Source: Victivallales bacterium (GTDB lineage: Bacteria; Verrucomicrobiota; Lentisphaeria; Victivallales; UBA1829). From it: a stretch of 37,621 nt of DNA. Below are positions 13,867-22,026 of the stretch, in pieces. How positions within the stretch are numbered: the stretch's first letter is position 1; each line of letters opens with the position of its first letter. The notes beneath the pieces were generated by a model, which was not told the DNA's origin, made no database searches, and saw nothing but the letters and a program-made list of their open reading frames with translations. The position numbers were made by a program, and so were the translations under genes. The stretch is from positions 1 to 37,621 of the forward strand of contig JAEEQN010000032.1 in assembly GCA_016285345.1 (NCBI GenBank), read 5' to 3'.

Positions 13867-16800
13867 ATGGGCGAAAGTTTTGAGGCGAGATTAATCGCGG
13901 CAAGCTCCAGGGAAGTGTTCAAGAAGGCCAAGCAGATCCTGCACAGCGGCGGTCTGCTCTGCTGCCATGAGATTGAACATGGGGTCCTTCGCGCCGTCTG
14001 TCGCGACGCGAACGGCATGGTGTCGCACGCCGAGATACGCGGTTTCCCGAACGGTCCGTTCTCCGGCACATGCACGTGCCGAGGCAAGTTCCCCGGATTC
14101 TGTCCGCATTCGATGGCCGCGGCGCTGTATCACGCCAAATACACGATCAAGAAGCACGACGAACCCCAGCTGCCGGACCTGCCGGTGCAGTTCGCCGGTC
14201 TGCGGTTCGTCGGGATTCCCGAGCTCCTGACCGAGCTCCTGGGCGAACACCCGGCGCACGTCGAGATCGAGACCGAGGACGAGTTTCCGCACGCACCGAG
14301 CAAATGGGAAAACGTGCATCTCCATGTGAATCTGTTCAACGGAAACCGCGGCTACGCCGGAAACCAGACCAATCTCCGCCAGCTTCATTTCGACAAATCG
14401 ACCGCCTCGCTCCGGCTTGAGGCGTTTTCGCCGCAGGACCGCCAGATCATCCGCTTCCTCGCGATCAACGCCGAACAGCTGGAACGCCAGACGCTTTCCC
14501 TCACGGCGGAACAATGCACCGAGTTTTTCCACTGTCTGCCCGGATTTACACGTTTTGTGCACAAAGGCCAGCGGATCATCGTTCACCCGGATCAGGCCGC
14601 GCCCGTGCTCCTGCTCGAAAAACTCCGCACCGGTTGCCTCCTTCGGTCCGCCATCATGGTCAAGGGGTCGCCCCTGCCACTGAAGGACGTGAAGGTCATC
14701 GCCGGACGCAGCGGCTGCTGGGTCGGCATGCTCGGCGAATACTGGTGGCTGCCCGCCCGCAACGATGTGGCGTGGATCCGCAATTTCCTGCGCACGACCA
14801 TTCAGCCGTGCGACGACGAGGCGGCGAAGATACTGCTCGCGGCGAAGGACCTGCCCATCCGCATCCTGCCGTCCACCGGCGTGAAGGTGCGCGAACGCAA
14901 GTTCCGCACGGTCTACGACGGACGTTTCCTCGAGGACGGCACGCTCGAACTCACCATGATGTTCAACTACGGCAATCAGCTCTGCGCGACCGATGCCACG
15001 CGGTTCGGGGCGAGCGGGGCCGCCGCCATGTTCTGGCTCCGCAACACGCAGGAGGAGGAACAGCGCCACGAGGAGCTGATCCACTTCGGATTCTCGCACC
15101 GCACGAAACGCTCCGTGTCCGGCCCGTCGGTCGTGTACCGTCTGAGCGACCGGGAGGCCGTCGGCATGTTCATCGAGGAAGTGATCCCGCGCTGGGAACG
15201 CGAAGGCCGCGAATTCCTCCTCAACGCCGGGCTTGCCTCGCTCACGGGCGAGAATTCGCGTCTGGCGCTCCGGACGACGCTCCGCGGGTCCGGCCCGGAC
15301 TGGTTCGAGCTCGGCGTGCGCCTGAGCGCGGGCGGCGCGACGGTGCGCTGGAACGATTTGACCGAGGCGGCTTCGAAGGGCGAAAACTATCTGCCGCCAT
15401 CCGTCCTCAACAGGCATTTCGTGCGGATCCCCGACGCTCTGCGTCGTCTGGCCGCCTCGCTTCAGCCGGTCGTCACGTATCTGCCCGGCGCGGACGACGA
15501 TCCCGACGCCGAGATCATCCGCATCCCGCGTCATGCGGCGTATTACTGGGCGGACGCGGCGTCGGAACTGCCCGGCGCGGTCCCGGTCGACTTCCTGCGC
15601 CTGAAGCTGGACTACGACAGCGTGCTGAGTTCGCCGGACCGCCCCGAGCTCGATCCCGAGGTCTTCCACGGTCAGCTCCGCGAATACCAGAAGACCGGTG
15701 TCGCGTGGCTCGACGGCATGTCAAGTCGCGGCTGCAACCTCATCCTCGCGGACGAGATGGGCCTCGGCAAGACCGTGCAGGTCCTCGCGTTCCTCGCCGT
15801 CTCGCCTCAAAAACGCCTCCCGGCGCTGGTCGTCTGTCCCACCACGCTGGTCGGAAACTGGGCTGCCGAGATCAAGCGCTTTCTGCCGCGGTTCCGCACG
15901 CTCGTCGTGAACGGTCCCAACCGCGGCGCACTCTGGAAAAAGGCCGCCACGCGCGAGATCGTCGTCACCTCATATGCGCTCGTACGGCGCGACATCGCAC
16001 ACATCTCCGCCGTCAAATGGTCCACTCTGGTCCTGGACGAGGCGCAGCACATCAAGAATCCGCTCAGCCTCAACGCCCGCACCTGCAAGTCGATCCCGTC
16101 CGCCAGCCGGATCATCCTCACCGGCACCCCGCTCGAAAACTCCGCCGAAGACCTCTGGAGCATGTTCGATTTCCTCCATCCGGGTCTGCTCGGCTCGCTC
16201 AATTCCTTCCGCGAGAAATACGCGGAGATCGCCGCAAGCGCCGAGCTGAAACGCGAACTCGTGCGCCGCATCGCTCCCTTCATGCTCCGCCGCCGCAAGT
16301 CGGACGTCTGCCTTGAGCTCCCGCCCAAACAGGAACAACTTCTCTACTGCGACATGGAAGAACCGCAGCGGAGACTTTACCAGACGCTGGAGGAGCGCGC
16401 GAACGAACAGTACAGGCAATTCAGCGAACTCGAATCCGGCGACCGGTCCATCACGCACATCCATCTGCTCGCCGCCATCATGCGCATGCGGCAGGTCTGC
16501 TGTGCACCGGAACTCCTGCCGGAAGGTGAGGGGACGGGGATTTCCTCGGCCAAGCTTGAACTGCTCAACGAGCTCCTGCTGGAAACGCTCGACTCCGGGC
16601 ACAAGGTTCTTCTTTTCAGCCAGTTCACGTCCATGCTGTCCATCATCCGCGGCAGCCTGGACGCACAGAAGATCGAATACGAATATCTCGATGGATCCAC
16701 GCACGACCGTGCCGAACGCATCGACCGGTTCAATTCCGACCCGGAGGTCCGTGTTTTCCTGCTCAGCCTGAAAGCCGGCGGCGTCGGCATCAATCTCACG

Positions 16801-17055
16801 TCCGCGGACACCGTCATCATCTTCGACCCGTGGTGGAATCCCGCCGTCGAGGACCAGGCCGCCGACCGGACGCACCGCATCGGGCAGACGCGCAGCGTGA
16901 ACATCATCCGTCTGGTCGTGCGCGATTCCATCGAGGAACGCATCCTCGCGCTCCACGAACGCAAGCGCGCGCTGTTCAACGATTTGGTAGAGGAATCGAC
17001 CGAGGCGCTGTCCTCGCTGAGCATCGACGACGTGAAGTTCCTGCTCGACCGCTGA
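13867..17055 (+). CDS. SWIM zinc-finger SNF2-family DNA-dependent ATPase
   Basis: Bacterial SNF2/HepA-like proteins are DNA-translocating ATPases thought to remodel protein-nucleic acid complexes. The 1062-residue protein has an N-terminal SWIM zinc finger (Cys69-x-Cys71, Cys79-x-His81 in CTCRGKFPGFCPH). A long middle region without clear motifs follows, about 90-590. The SNF2 ATPase core has Walker A DEMGLGKT (629-636), DEAQ (724-727) and LTGTPLENS. The C-terminal helicase lobe has LLFSQFTSM, LSLKAGGVGINLTSADTV and the SNF2 hallmark HRIGQT from His1003. All ATPase motifs are intact. It stands alone, with its own promoter and no methylase or nuclease beside it, so a general DNA or RNA-polymerase-recycling role is more likely than a defence role. 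Confidence 0.93.
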   Translation: MGESFEARLIAASSREVFKKAKQILHSGGLLCCHEIEHGVLRAVCRDANGMVSHAEIRGFPNGPFSGTCTCRGKFPGFCPHSMAAALYHAKYTIKKHDEPQLPDLPVQFAGLRFVGIPELLTELLGEHPAHVEIETEDEFPHAPSKWENVHLHVNLFNGNRGYAGNQTNLRQLHFDKSTASLRLEAFSPQDRQIIRFLAINAEQLERQTLSLTAEQCTEFFHCLPGFTRFVHKGQRIIVHPDQAAPVLLLEKLRTGCLLRSAIMVKGSPLPLKDVKVIAGRSGCWVGMLGEYWWLPARNDVAWIRNFLRTTIQPCDDEAAKILLAAKDLPIRILPSTGVKVRERKFRTVYDGRFLEDGTLELTMMFNYGNQLCATDATRFGASGAAAMFWLRNTQEEEQRHEELIHFGFSHRTKRSVSGPSVVYRLSDREAVGMFIEEVIPRWEREGREFLLNAGLASLTGENSRLALRTTLRGSGPDWFELGVRLSAGGATVRWNDLTEAASKGENYLPPSVLNRHFVRIPDALRRLAASLQPVVTYLPGADDDPDAEIIRIPRHAAYYWADAASELPGAVPVDFLRLKLDYDSVLSSPDRPELDPEVFHGQLREYQKTGVAWLDGMSSRGCNLILADEMGLGKTVQVLAFLAVSPQKRLPALVVCPTTLVGNWAAEIKRFLPRFRTLVVNGPNRGALWKKAATREIVVTSYALVRRDIAHISAVKWSTLVLDEAQHIKNPLSLNARTCKSIPSASRIILTGTPLENSAEDLWSMFDFLHPGLLGSLNSFREKYAEIAASAELKRELVRRIAPFMLRRRKSDVCLELPPKQEQLLYCDMEEPQRRLYQTLEERANEQYRQFSELESGDRSITHIHLLAAIMRMRQVCCAPELLPEGEGTGISSAKLELLNELLLETLDSGHKVLLFSQFTSMLSIIRGSLDAQKIEYEYLDGSTHDRAERIDRFNSDPEVRVFLLSLKAGGVGINLTSADTVIIFDPWWNPAVEDQAADRTHRIGQTRSVNIIRLVVRDSIEERILALHERKRALFNDLVEESTEALSSLSIDDVKFLLDR

Positions 17056-17434
17056 CCTCCAGCCTCTGTAATCTACCCTGTTCTGTGTGTTTTGATTCTT
17101 CTTCTTTACAAAATAGTACGGAAAGGGAAGATTAGTATATGTGCCTCTACTAAAAAGGTGTCCGCTTTTATATTTCGTATATTCGAACATCTTTTTGGAG
17201 AAGAAAATATTGCTTTCCGTAACGAGTATTGACGAGCTGTTCATTTGCATTGATTCTATGTTGGTTTTTTTGAAGCAGTCTGTGTCCGGTCGGTCAGGCT
17301 TATATGGATCGGATTATGGTGTAAAGTACACAATTATTCTTTAGAAATATAGCTAAATAGCGTTAGCTAACGCTGATATTTTGCTTTTGTTGAGATTTTT
17401 AACAATTTTTTATCTTTTTTTCCTTTTTTACCTC
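17056..17434. other. AT-rich intergenic stretch without a credible gene
   Basis: This stretch is clearly richer in A and T than its neighbours. The only reading frame of note (17141-17344) encodes a hydrophobic, Leu/Ile-rich 67-residue sequence with no recognisable motif and no good ribosome-binding site, so I do not call it. A perfect 16-base palindrome, AGCGTTAGCTAACGCT, lies at 17359-17374, and T-rich runs follow. I see no clear terminator for the SNF2 gene. Confidence 0.6.
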
Positions 17435-17457
17435 TTTTCTTTTTGCATGATTTGGGG

Positions 17458-17463
17458 TATAAT
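17458..17463 (+). promoter_or_regulatory. -10 element of the cold-shock gene
   Basis: A consensus TATAAT preceded by GGGG. The position 17 bases upstream reads TTTTCT, so the -35 element is weak or absent. Confidence 0.5.
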
Positions 17464-17469
17464 ATCACC

Positions 17470-17617
17470 CGGAGAAGCATGACACGTTTTCCATGGACGG
17501 ATTCGACCGTACCAAACGCCCCGGCGTGCATGCCATCCGGCGGTGTCAGCACGGTCCCGGACGTGCCCGCCGTCAGTTCAACCAACCCCCCGGGAGCAAC
17601 AAGATTGAAGGCGAAAC
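17470..17617 (+). promoter_or_regulatory. Long 5' leader of the cold-shock gene
   Basis: From the inferred start to the ATG there are about 148 bases with several GC-rich self-complementary patches. Long leaders that refold at low temperature are known for E. coli cspA; a thermosensor role here is inferred only from length and position. Confidence 0.35.
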
Positions 17618-17851
17618 ATGGGCGAACGCGAAAAAGGCAAAGTCAAGTGGTTCAACAACACCAAAGGATTCGGATTCATCGAGCGTGAAGGCGCGCAGGA
17701 CATTTTCGTCCACTACAGCGCCATCAAGTCGGAAGGTTACCGCACCCTGAAGGAAGGGCAGCTCGTCGAATTCTCCATCGGTCAGGGCGCGAAAGGCCCG
17801 CAGGCCGAGGATGTTGTAGCGATTCCTGTCAATCCGGCGCCGCAGGCGTAA
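17618..17851 (+). CDS. Cold-shock domain RNA-binding protein
   Basis: The 77-residue protein is a single five-stranded cold-shock domain, a nucleic-acid chaperone that melts RNA structure. [16 protein letters not shown] contains RNP1 (KGFGFI) and DIFVHYSAI contains RNP2. The C-terminus, after PQAEDVVAI, is a short Pro/Ala tail. The start has GAAGGCG upstream. The gene is monocistronic. Paralogues usually exist in a genome, so I give no specific csp letter. Confidence 0.95.
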   Translation: MGEREKGKVKWFNNTKGFGFIEREGAQDIFVHYSAIKSEGYRTLKEGQLVEFSIGQGAKGPQAEDVVAIPVNPAPQA

Positions 17852-17904
17852 CCGGATTTCGGAAACGTTCCGTTCCCCGTCCTTTTGACTGGACGGCGGA
17901 GCCG

Positions 17905-17985
17905 AAAAAAACACCCGCTCCATTGGCATCCCTTCTCCTTAATAACGAAGTAAGAATCACGGGATTGCCGGGCGGGTGTTTCTTT
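17905..17985. terminator. Long bidirectional hairpin between the cold-shock and sensor-kinase genes
   Basis: AAACACCCGC (17909-17918) pairs perfectly with GCGGGTGTTT (17972-17981). Inside it GGCATCCC (17925-17932) pairs with GGGATTGCC (17961-17969) with one bulge. On the minus strand a run of seven T follows, 45 bases after the kinase stop; on the plus strand the tail is TTTCTTT. It probably ends both convergent transcripts. A 28-base loop and stacked helices make it larger than the other terminators here. Confidence 0.65.
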
Positions 17986-18026
17986 GTGTCCCGAAACGGT
18001 GGAAACGCCGTTCTTTTGCCCGGCGG

Positions 18027-21000
18027 TCAGCCGGGCTGTCCGTCGGATGACGGCGGGAGGTAATTGACGATTTTCGCAACGGTGACGGGCTTGAAGATCA
18101 CGTCGCTGAATCCGAGCTTCATGCATTCCTCCTTCGCGTCGACGTCGGCGGTGATCGCGATGACGTTGAGCGACTTGAACCGCGAATCGGCGCGGAGTTC
18201 CTGAAGCAGCACGCGGCCGTCCATTTCCGGCATCCACAGGTCGGTGAGGACCAGGTCGAACGGCTTCACGCTCGTGCGTATCTTCCTGAGGGCGTCCTTG
18301 CCGTTTACGGAGGTGACGATGTCGGACACGCCGTTCTTGCGGAGCATGGTGCGCAGGATGGAGATGTTCAGCGGGACGTCGTCCACGATCAGCACATGGA
18401 GCTCCTCGCGTTTCCTGCCGTGGAAGTCGATCATGCTGCCGGGCCGCGGGAAGCTGTTGGTGCGTTCGGAGAATACGACGTCCGGGATGCGGATCGTGAA
18501 GACCGTGCCGCTGCCCGGTTCGGACTTGAGCGTCAGTGTGCCGTTCATGCGTTCGACGAGGTGACGGCAGATGGAGATGCCGAGACCCGCGCCGACCTGG
18601 TGTTTTCTGTAGTCTTCGTCCGCGGAGGCGAACGGCCGCATGATGCGTTTCCGTGTTTCCTCGTCCATGCCGCTGCCCGTGTCGGAGACCGTGACGGTGA
18701 GGACGCCTTTTCCGGTGTCTTCCCGCTCGAAAACGAGCTTCAGGACGATCTCGCCTTCCTCGGTGAACTTGACGGCGTTGTCGATCAGGTGGAAGAGAAT
18801 CTGCCAGACGCGCTTCGGATCGACCTTGAGGTACGGCATGTTCTCGTCCCATTCGCCCAGAAGCCTGACGTCTTTGCCCGCCACGGAGATGTCGAAGGAG
18901 TGCAGGACCTTGGCGGCCTGGACGTTGAGGTCGGTCAGGACCGGTTCGATGACGAGGGTGTCGGACTCGAGCCTGGCGAGGTCGACCATGCTGCTGACGA
19001 GCTGGAGCAGGGAGCGTCCGCTCGTGGTGATGGCGTCGCAGGCCCCGTCGCGTTCCTTCTCGTCGGCGATGCCTTTTTTCAGCAGCTCCGTGTAGCCGAT
19101 GATGGCGTTCAGCGGGGTGCGGACGTCGTGGCTGACGCAGGAGAAGAAATAGCTCTTGGCCTTTTCGGCGGCGACGGCGCGGTCGCGTGCGAGCTGGAGC
19201 TGGCGGTTGATGCGGACGACTTCCTCGTTCTGGCGCTTGATGACCATGTTCCTGGCCTTGCGTTCGACGCAGACGGAGACCACATTCGCGACCTGTTCGA
19301 GGAGTTCCTCGCAGAATCCGAGGGACTCGAACGCGTCGCCGGTGAAGAGCGCGCCGATCTTGCCCCATTCGTCGCCCTCGAAGAAGATCTGGCGCGCGAT
19401 AAGGATTCTGGTCGGGCAGTTTTCGGGCAGCGGGAACTCGGAGATGTTGTCGTCGTTGATGATCACGTTGCCGTTGTGGCTGAAAAGCGCGGGATCGGCG
19501 GTCTTCAGCGGGCAGTCGACGCACTTGTTGCAGTATGTGTGCTCGTCGTCCGGGAACCAGTCCTGACGCGTGCCGTCGTTTCTGTGCAGGAGCACGTGCT
19601 GGCAGCCGAGCGTTTCAATGAGGCGTTTCGCGACGAAGTCGAGCAGTTCCTCCGGTTCGGAGTGGCCGAGCAGGAATGCCGTGATCTCGTTGCGGAAATG
19701 TTCGGTGTTGATCTTCTGCTTGATTTCGGTCACGTCCTGCGCCACGCAGAAGAGGAGCGTGCGGCCGTCCTTCATCTCCATGGGCAGTTTCCAGTACAGG
19801 AAGACGCGGCGGTTGCACTCGCCCCACAGGCAGGTGTCCTCGAAGTGGACGGTCTCGCGTTTCTCCATGGCTTCCGCATCGGTGCGGCGGATGACCTCGA
19901 GCGATTTGTCGCAGTAGAAATCCTCGCCGCGTTTGCCGACCATTTCGGCGGGTTCCAGATGGTGCAGGGAGGCATACGCCTTGTTGCAGCGGATGTAGCG
20001 GAACTCGTTGCCGGGGTCCTTCACGACGCAGGGGATGGGCATCAGGTTGAGGACGCTGTCGGATATCTCGCCCTCGCGGATCGCGTCGTTCTTCGCCTGG
20101 GCGAGCGCGGCGTAGATGATCCTGCGTTCGATGGCGGTTTCGAGGATGCGGGCGTTTTTCTGCAGATAGATTCTTTCGATGTCGGTGAACGAGCGCTTGG
20201 GCGCGCTTGTCACGGAGAGGATCCCCCAAAACATCCCCTGCACGGTCAGACGCAGCGCGATATGGCAGCTCGCATGCGGCGTGCTGGGGGCGATCTGGTC
20301 GATCTTGAACATCTCGCGGATGCGGACGGATTCATCCGCGTCGAACGAGCCGATTCCGAGCATGCGGATGCGGTCGATCAGGTCCAGGATCATGCGCGTG
20401 CTGGAGGAAATGCGTTTCGGCAGGATGTGTCCGCCGCGCATGGCGAACGAATCGGGGTCCACGGAAACGACGTTTGTTTCCTCGTCGTAGCGTGCCAGAT
20501 AGCAGTAATCGGCGTTCAGGCGGCGGCGGATGACTTCCAGCATTTTGAGCGGGGAAACAAGCGTCGGTTCCTGCTGGAGCGCGATCAATGCTTCCTCCGT
20601 GGCTTCGCTGTTCAGCTGGCGTTCGTGGTCCTTGGTCATGTCCAGCGCCATGGCGAGCAGGCACGGCTTGCCTTCAACGTCCTTGATCCCGATCCGGGTC
20701 GTGCGGAAATAACGGGCCTGGCCCAGCGGACCGGGCACGGATTCGTAATGCACGGTCGGTTCCTGTTTCTCCATGGCCTCTTCTTCGTTCTTTTCCAGCT
20801 CGTGTGCCTTGTCCGCCGGCAGCAGATCGTAGTTCGTTTTTCCCTGCGGAGCTTCGATGCCGGAATGCTGGAGATAATCGGAAAACGCCCGGTTGCAGTC
20901 CATGAAGCATTTGGTCTTCTGATTTTTGAGGTAGACCATAAGCGGGATGAAGTCCAGCATCTGCTGAAGGAACGCCGTTCTGCGCGAGAAAAGACGTTCC

Positions 21001-21734
21001 GCCCAGCCCAGCAGAACCAGGAAACTGAGGACAAACAATGAGACGGAAACAAACTGGTTGATCCACAGATTGTTCTGTCGTTTGGTCGCCTCGGCGCGGC
21101 GGTTGTCCGCCAGCTTGGCGGCGCCGGACAGGCTTTTGTCCAGCGCGGAGTAGATATCCGTTTTGTACTTTGCGTAATTGTCTCCGAACACAAGGTTCAG
21201 GGCCAGGTGTTCCCGTTCGTGCATACTTTTTGCCAGGTCTTCCGGTGTGACCGCGGCCTCCTTCAGTTCCCGCGGATAGCCGGGGGCGGCGGCCTCTTCG
21301 TCCGGCGTGACCAGGCGCATCGCGATATACTCCAAGCCCATCAGTTCGGTGGAGTATTTCATCGCGAGCTGGAAATCTTCCTTGATCTGTTCCGTTGCCT
21401 TGCCTTCGCTGCTCAGTTTGTTCAGCAGACTCAGACCCCATTCGCGATTTTTCGTGTCGAACGCTTCCTTGAAATAATCGTCGCGATACTTTTTGTTCCC
21501 GGTCGCCACGTAACGGCGTACTGCCTCGGTCAGGATGTCCGAACCGTCCTTCAGACGCGAATGCACCCGGTTATAATCCTGAAGATCGAGTCTCGCCCGG
21601 CTCATGACCCTCGTGTTTTTTCTGAGCTCAAACGAGTTGTAGATGATGTATCCGAGCAGGAGCATGCCGATCGCCACGAGGCAGATGCTGAAAAATCGAT
21701 TATGCCTGTCAAAACGCATGGACTGTTTTTTCAT
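18027..21734 (-). CDS. Hybrid sensor histidine kinase (two PAS, two GAF-like, HisKA, HATPase, REC)
   Basis: This 1235-residue inner-membrane kinase has transmembrane segments at about 13-32 and 226-245 around a helical periplasmic sensor of about 190 residues. Cytoplasmic PAS-like (255-370), GAF-like (385-545), PAS-like (555-675) and GAF-like (680-825) domains follow. The core has phosphoacceptor His869 in CVSHDVRTPLNAIIGY, the N box with Asn986 in HLIDNAVKF, G1 VSDTGSGM and G2 GAGLGIS. A receiver domain follows (about 1112-1228) with Asp1165 in LVLTDLWMPEMDG and Lys1215. All catalytic residues are present. The second GAF-like domain carries Cys735, Cys738 and Cys741 (YCNKCVDCPL), a possible metal or redox site. 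No separate DNA-binding regulator is adjacent. The divergent neighbour is a propeller protein, possibly functionally linked; the signal is unknown. Confidence 0.92.
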   Translation of the reverse strand: MKKQSMRFDRHNRFFSICLVAIGMLLLGYIIYNSFELRKNTRVMSRARLDLQDYNRVHSRLKDGSDILTEAVRRYVATGNKKYRDDYFKEAFDTKNREWGLSLLNKLSSEGKATEQIKEDFQLAMKYSTELMGLEYIAMRLVTPDEEAAAPGYPRELKEAAVTPEDLAKSMHEREHLALNLVFGDNYAKYKTDIYSALDKSLSGAAKLADNRRAEATKRQNNLWINQFVSVSLFVLSFLVLLGWAERLFSRRTAFLQQMLDFIPLMVYLKNQKTKCFMDCNRAFSDYLQHSGIEAPQGKTNYDLLPADKAHELEKNEEEAMEKQEPTVHYESVPGPLGQARYFRTTRIGIKDVEGKPCLLAMALDMTKDHERQLNSEATEEALIALQQEPTLVSPLKMLEVIRRRLNADYCYLARYDEETNVVSVDPDSFAMRGGHILPKRISSSTRMILDLIDRIRMLGIGSFDADESVRIREMFKIDQIAPSTPHASCHIALRLTVQGMFWGILSVTSAPKRSFTDIERIYLQKNARILETAIERRIIYAALAQAKNDAIREGEISDSVLNLMPIPCVVKDPGNEFRYIRCNKAYASLHHLEPAEMVGKRGEDFYCDKSLEVIRRTDAEAMEKRETVHFEDTCLWGECNRRVFLYWKLPMEMKDGRTLLFCVAQDVTEIKQKINTEHFRNEITAFLLGHSEPEELLDFVAKRLIETLGCQHVLLHRNDGTRQDWFPDDEHTYCNKCVDCPLKTADPALFSHNGNVIINDDNISEFPLPENCPTRILIARQIFFEGDEWGKIGALFTGDAFESLGFCEELLEQVANVVSVCVERKARNMVIKRQNEEVVRINRQLQLARDRAVAAEKAKSYFFSCVSHDVRTPLNAIIGYTELLKKGIADEKERDGACDAITTSGRSLLQLVSSMVDLARLESDTLVIEPVLTDLNVQAAKVLHSFDISVAGKDVRLLGEWDENMPYLKVDPKRVWQILFHLIDNAVKFTEEGEIVLKLVFEREDTGKGVLTVTVSDTGSGMDEETRKRIMRPFASADEDYRKHQVGAGLGISICRHLVERMNGTLTLKSEPGSGTVFTIRIPDVVFSERTNSFPRPGSMIDFHGRKREELHVLIVDDVPLNISILRTMLRKNGVSDIVTSVNGKDALRKIRTSVKPFDLVLTDLWMPEMDGRVLLQELRADSRFKSLNVIAITADVDAKEECMKLGFSDVIFKPVTVAKIVNYLPPSSDGQPG

Positions 21735-21793
21735 TGCCGACTGATCTCCGGTTTACGTTCAAAAATGGGCAGGATGCGAAGATATTTTGCAAT

Positions 21794-21821
21794 AATATAG
21801 CATCCATTTTCCCATTTACAA
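21794..21821 (-). promoter_or_regulatory. Promoter of the hybrid kinase gene
   Basis: On the minus strand TTGTAA (21821-21816), a 16-base spacer, then TATATT (21799-21794). Confidence 0.68.
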
Positions 21822-21914
21822 TAGGTCCGCTGAAAATAAAAATGAAGTTTGTTTTTTGTCTCATTGTCCGGAGTCGTAAAAACGTAAAAAGGATAAAAAT
21901 ATTATGTCTGTTTC

Positions 21915-21943
21915 TTGAAAGAAGCAGAAAAAGCGTATATATT
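21915..21943 (+). promoter_or_regulatory. Promoter of the propeller-protein gene
   Basis: TTGAAA (21915-21920), a 17-base spacer, then TATATT (21938-21943). It lies about 94 bases from the divergent kinase promoter, so a shared regulator could act on both. Confidence 0.7.
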
Positions 21944-22026
21944 ACTGGCGAATCAAACTCTCCGGCGGGAGATTCCCTCCTTCCGCCAACCATGAACCCG
22001 TACAGCACGACCTTCGGGAGATACTT

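Noticed and set aside
13867..17055. SNF2 protein as part of a phage-defence island
   Set aside because: No nuclease, methylase, toxin or other defence gene is adjacent; neighbours are a tRNA, a metal exporter and a cold-shock gene.
17141..17344. 67-codon frame in the AT-rich gap
   Set aside because: No ribosome-binding site, no promoter of the window's type and no recognisable sequence; hydrophobicity alone follows from AT-richness.
17573..17929. 118-codon minus-strand frame overlapping the cold-shock gene, with AAGGAG before its ATG
   Set aside because: It begins inside the terminator hairpin and runs antisense through the conserved cold-shock gene; the product has no motif.
18396..21041. 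881-codon plus-strand open frame opposite the hybrid kinase
   Set aside because: The composition is typical of an antisense frame, and the kinase on the minus strand has all catalytic motifs.
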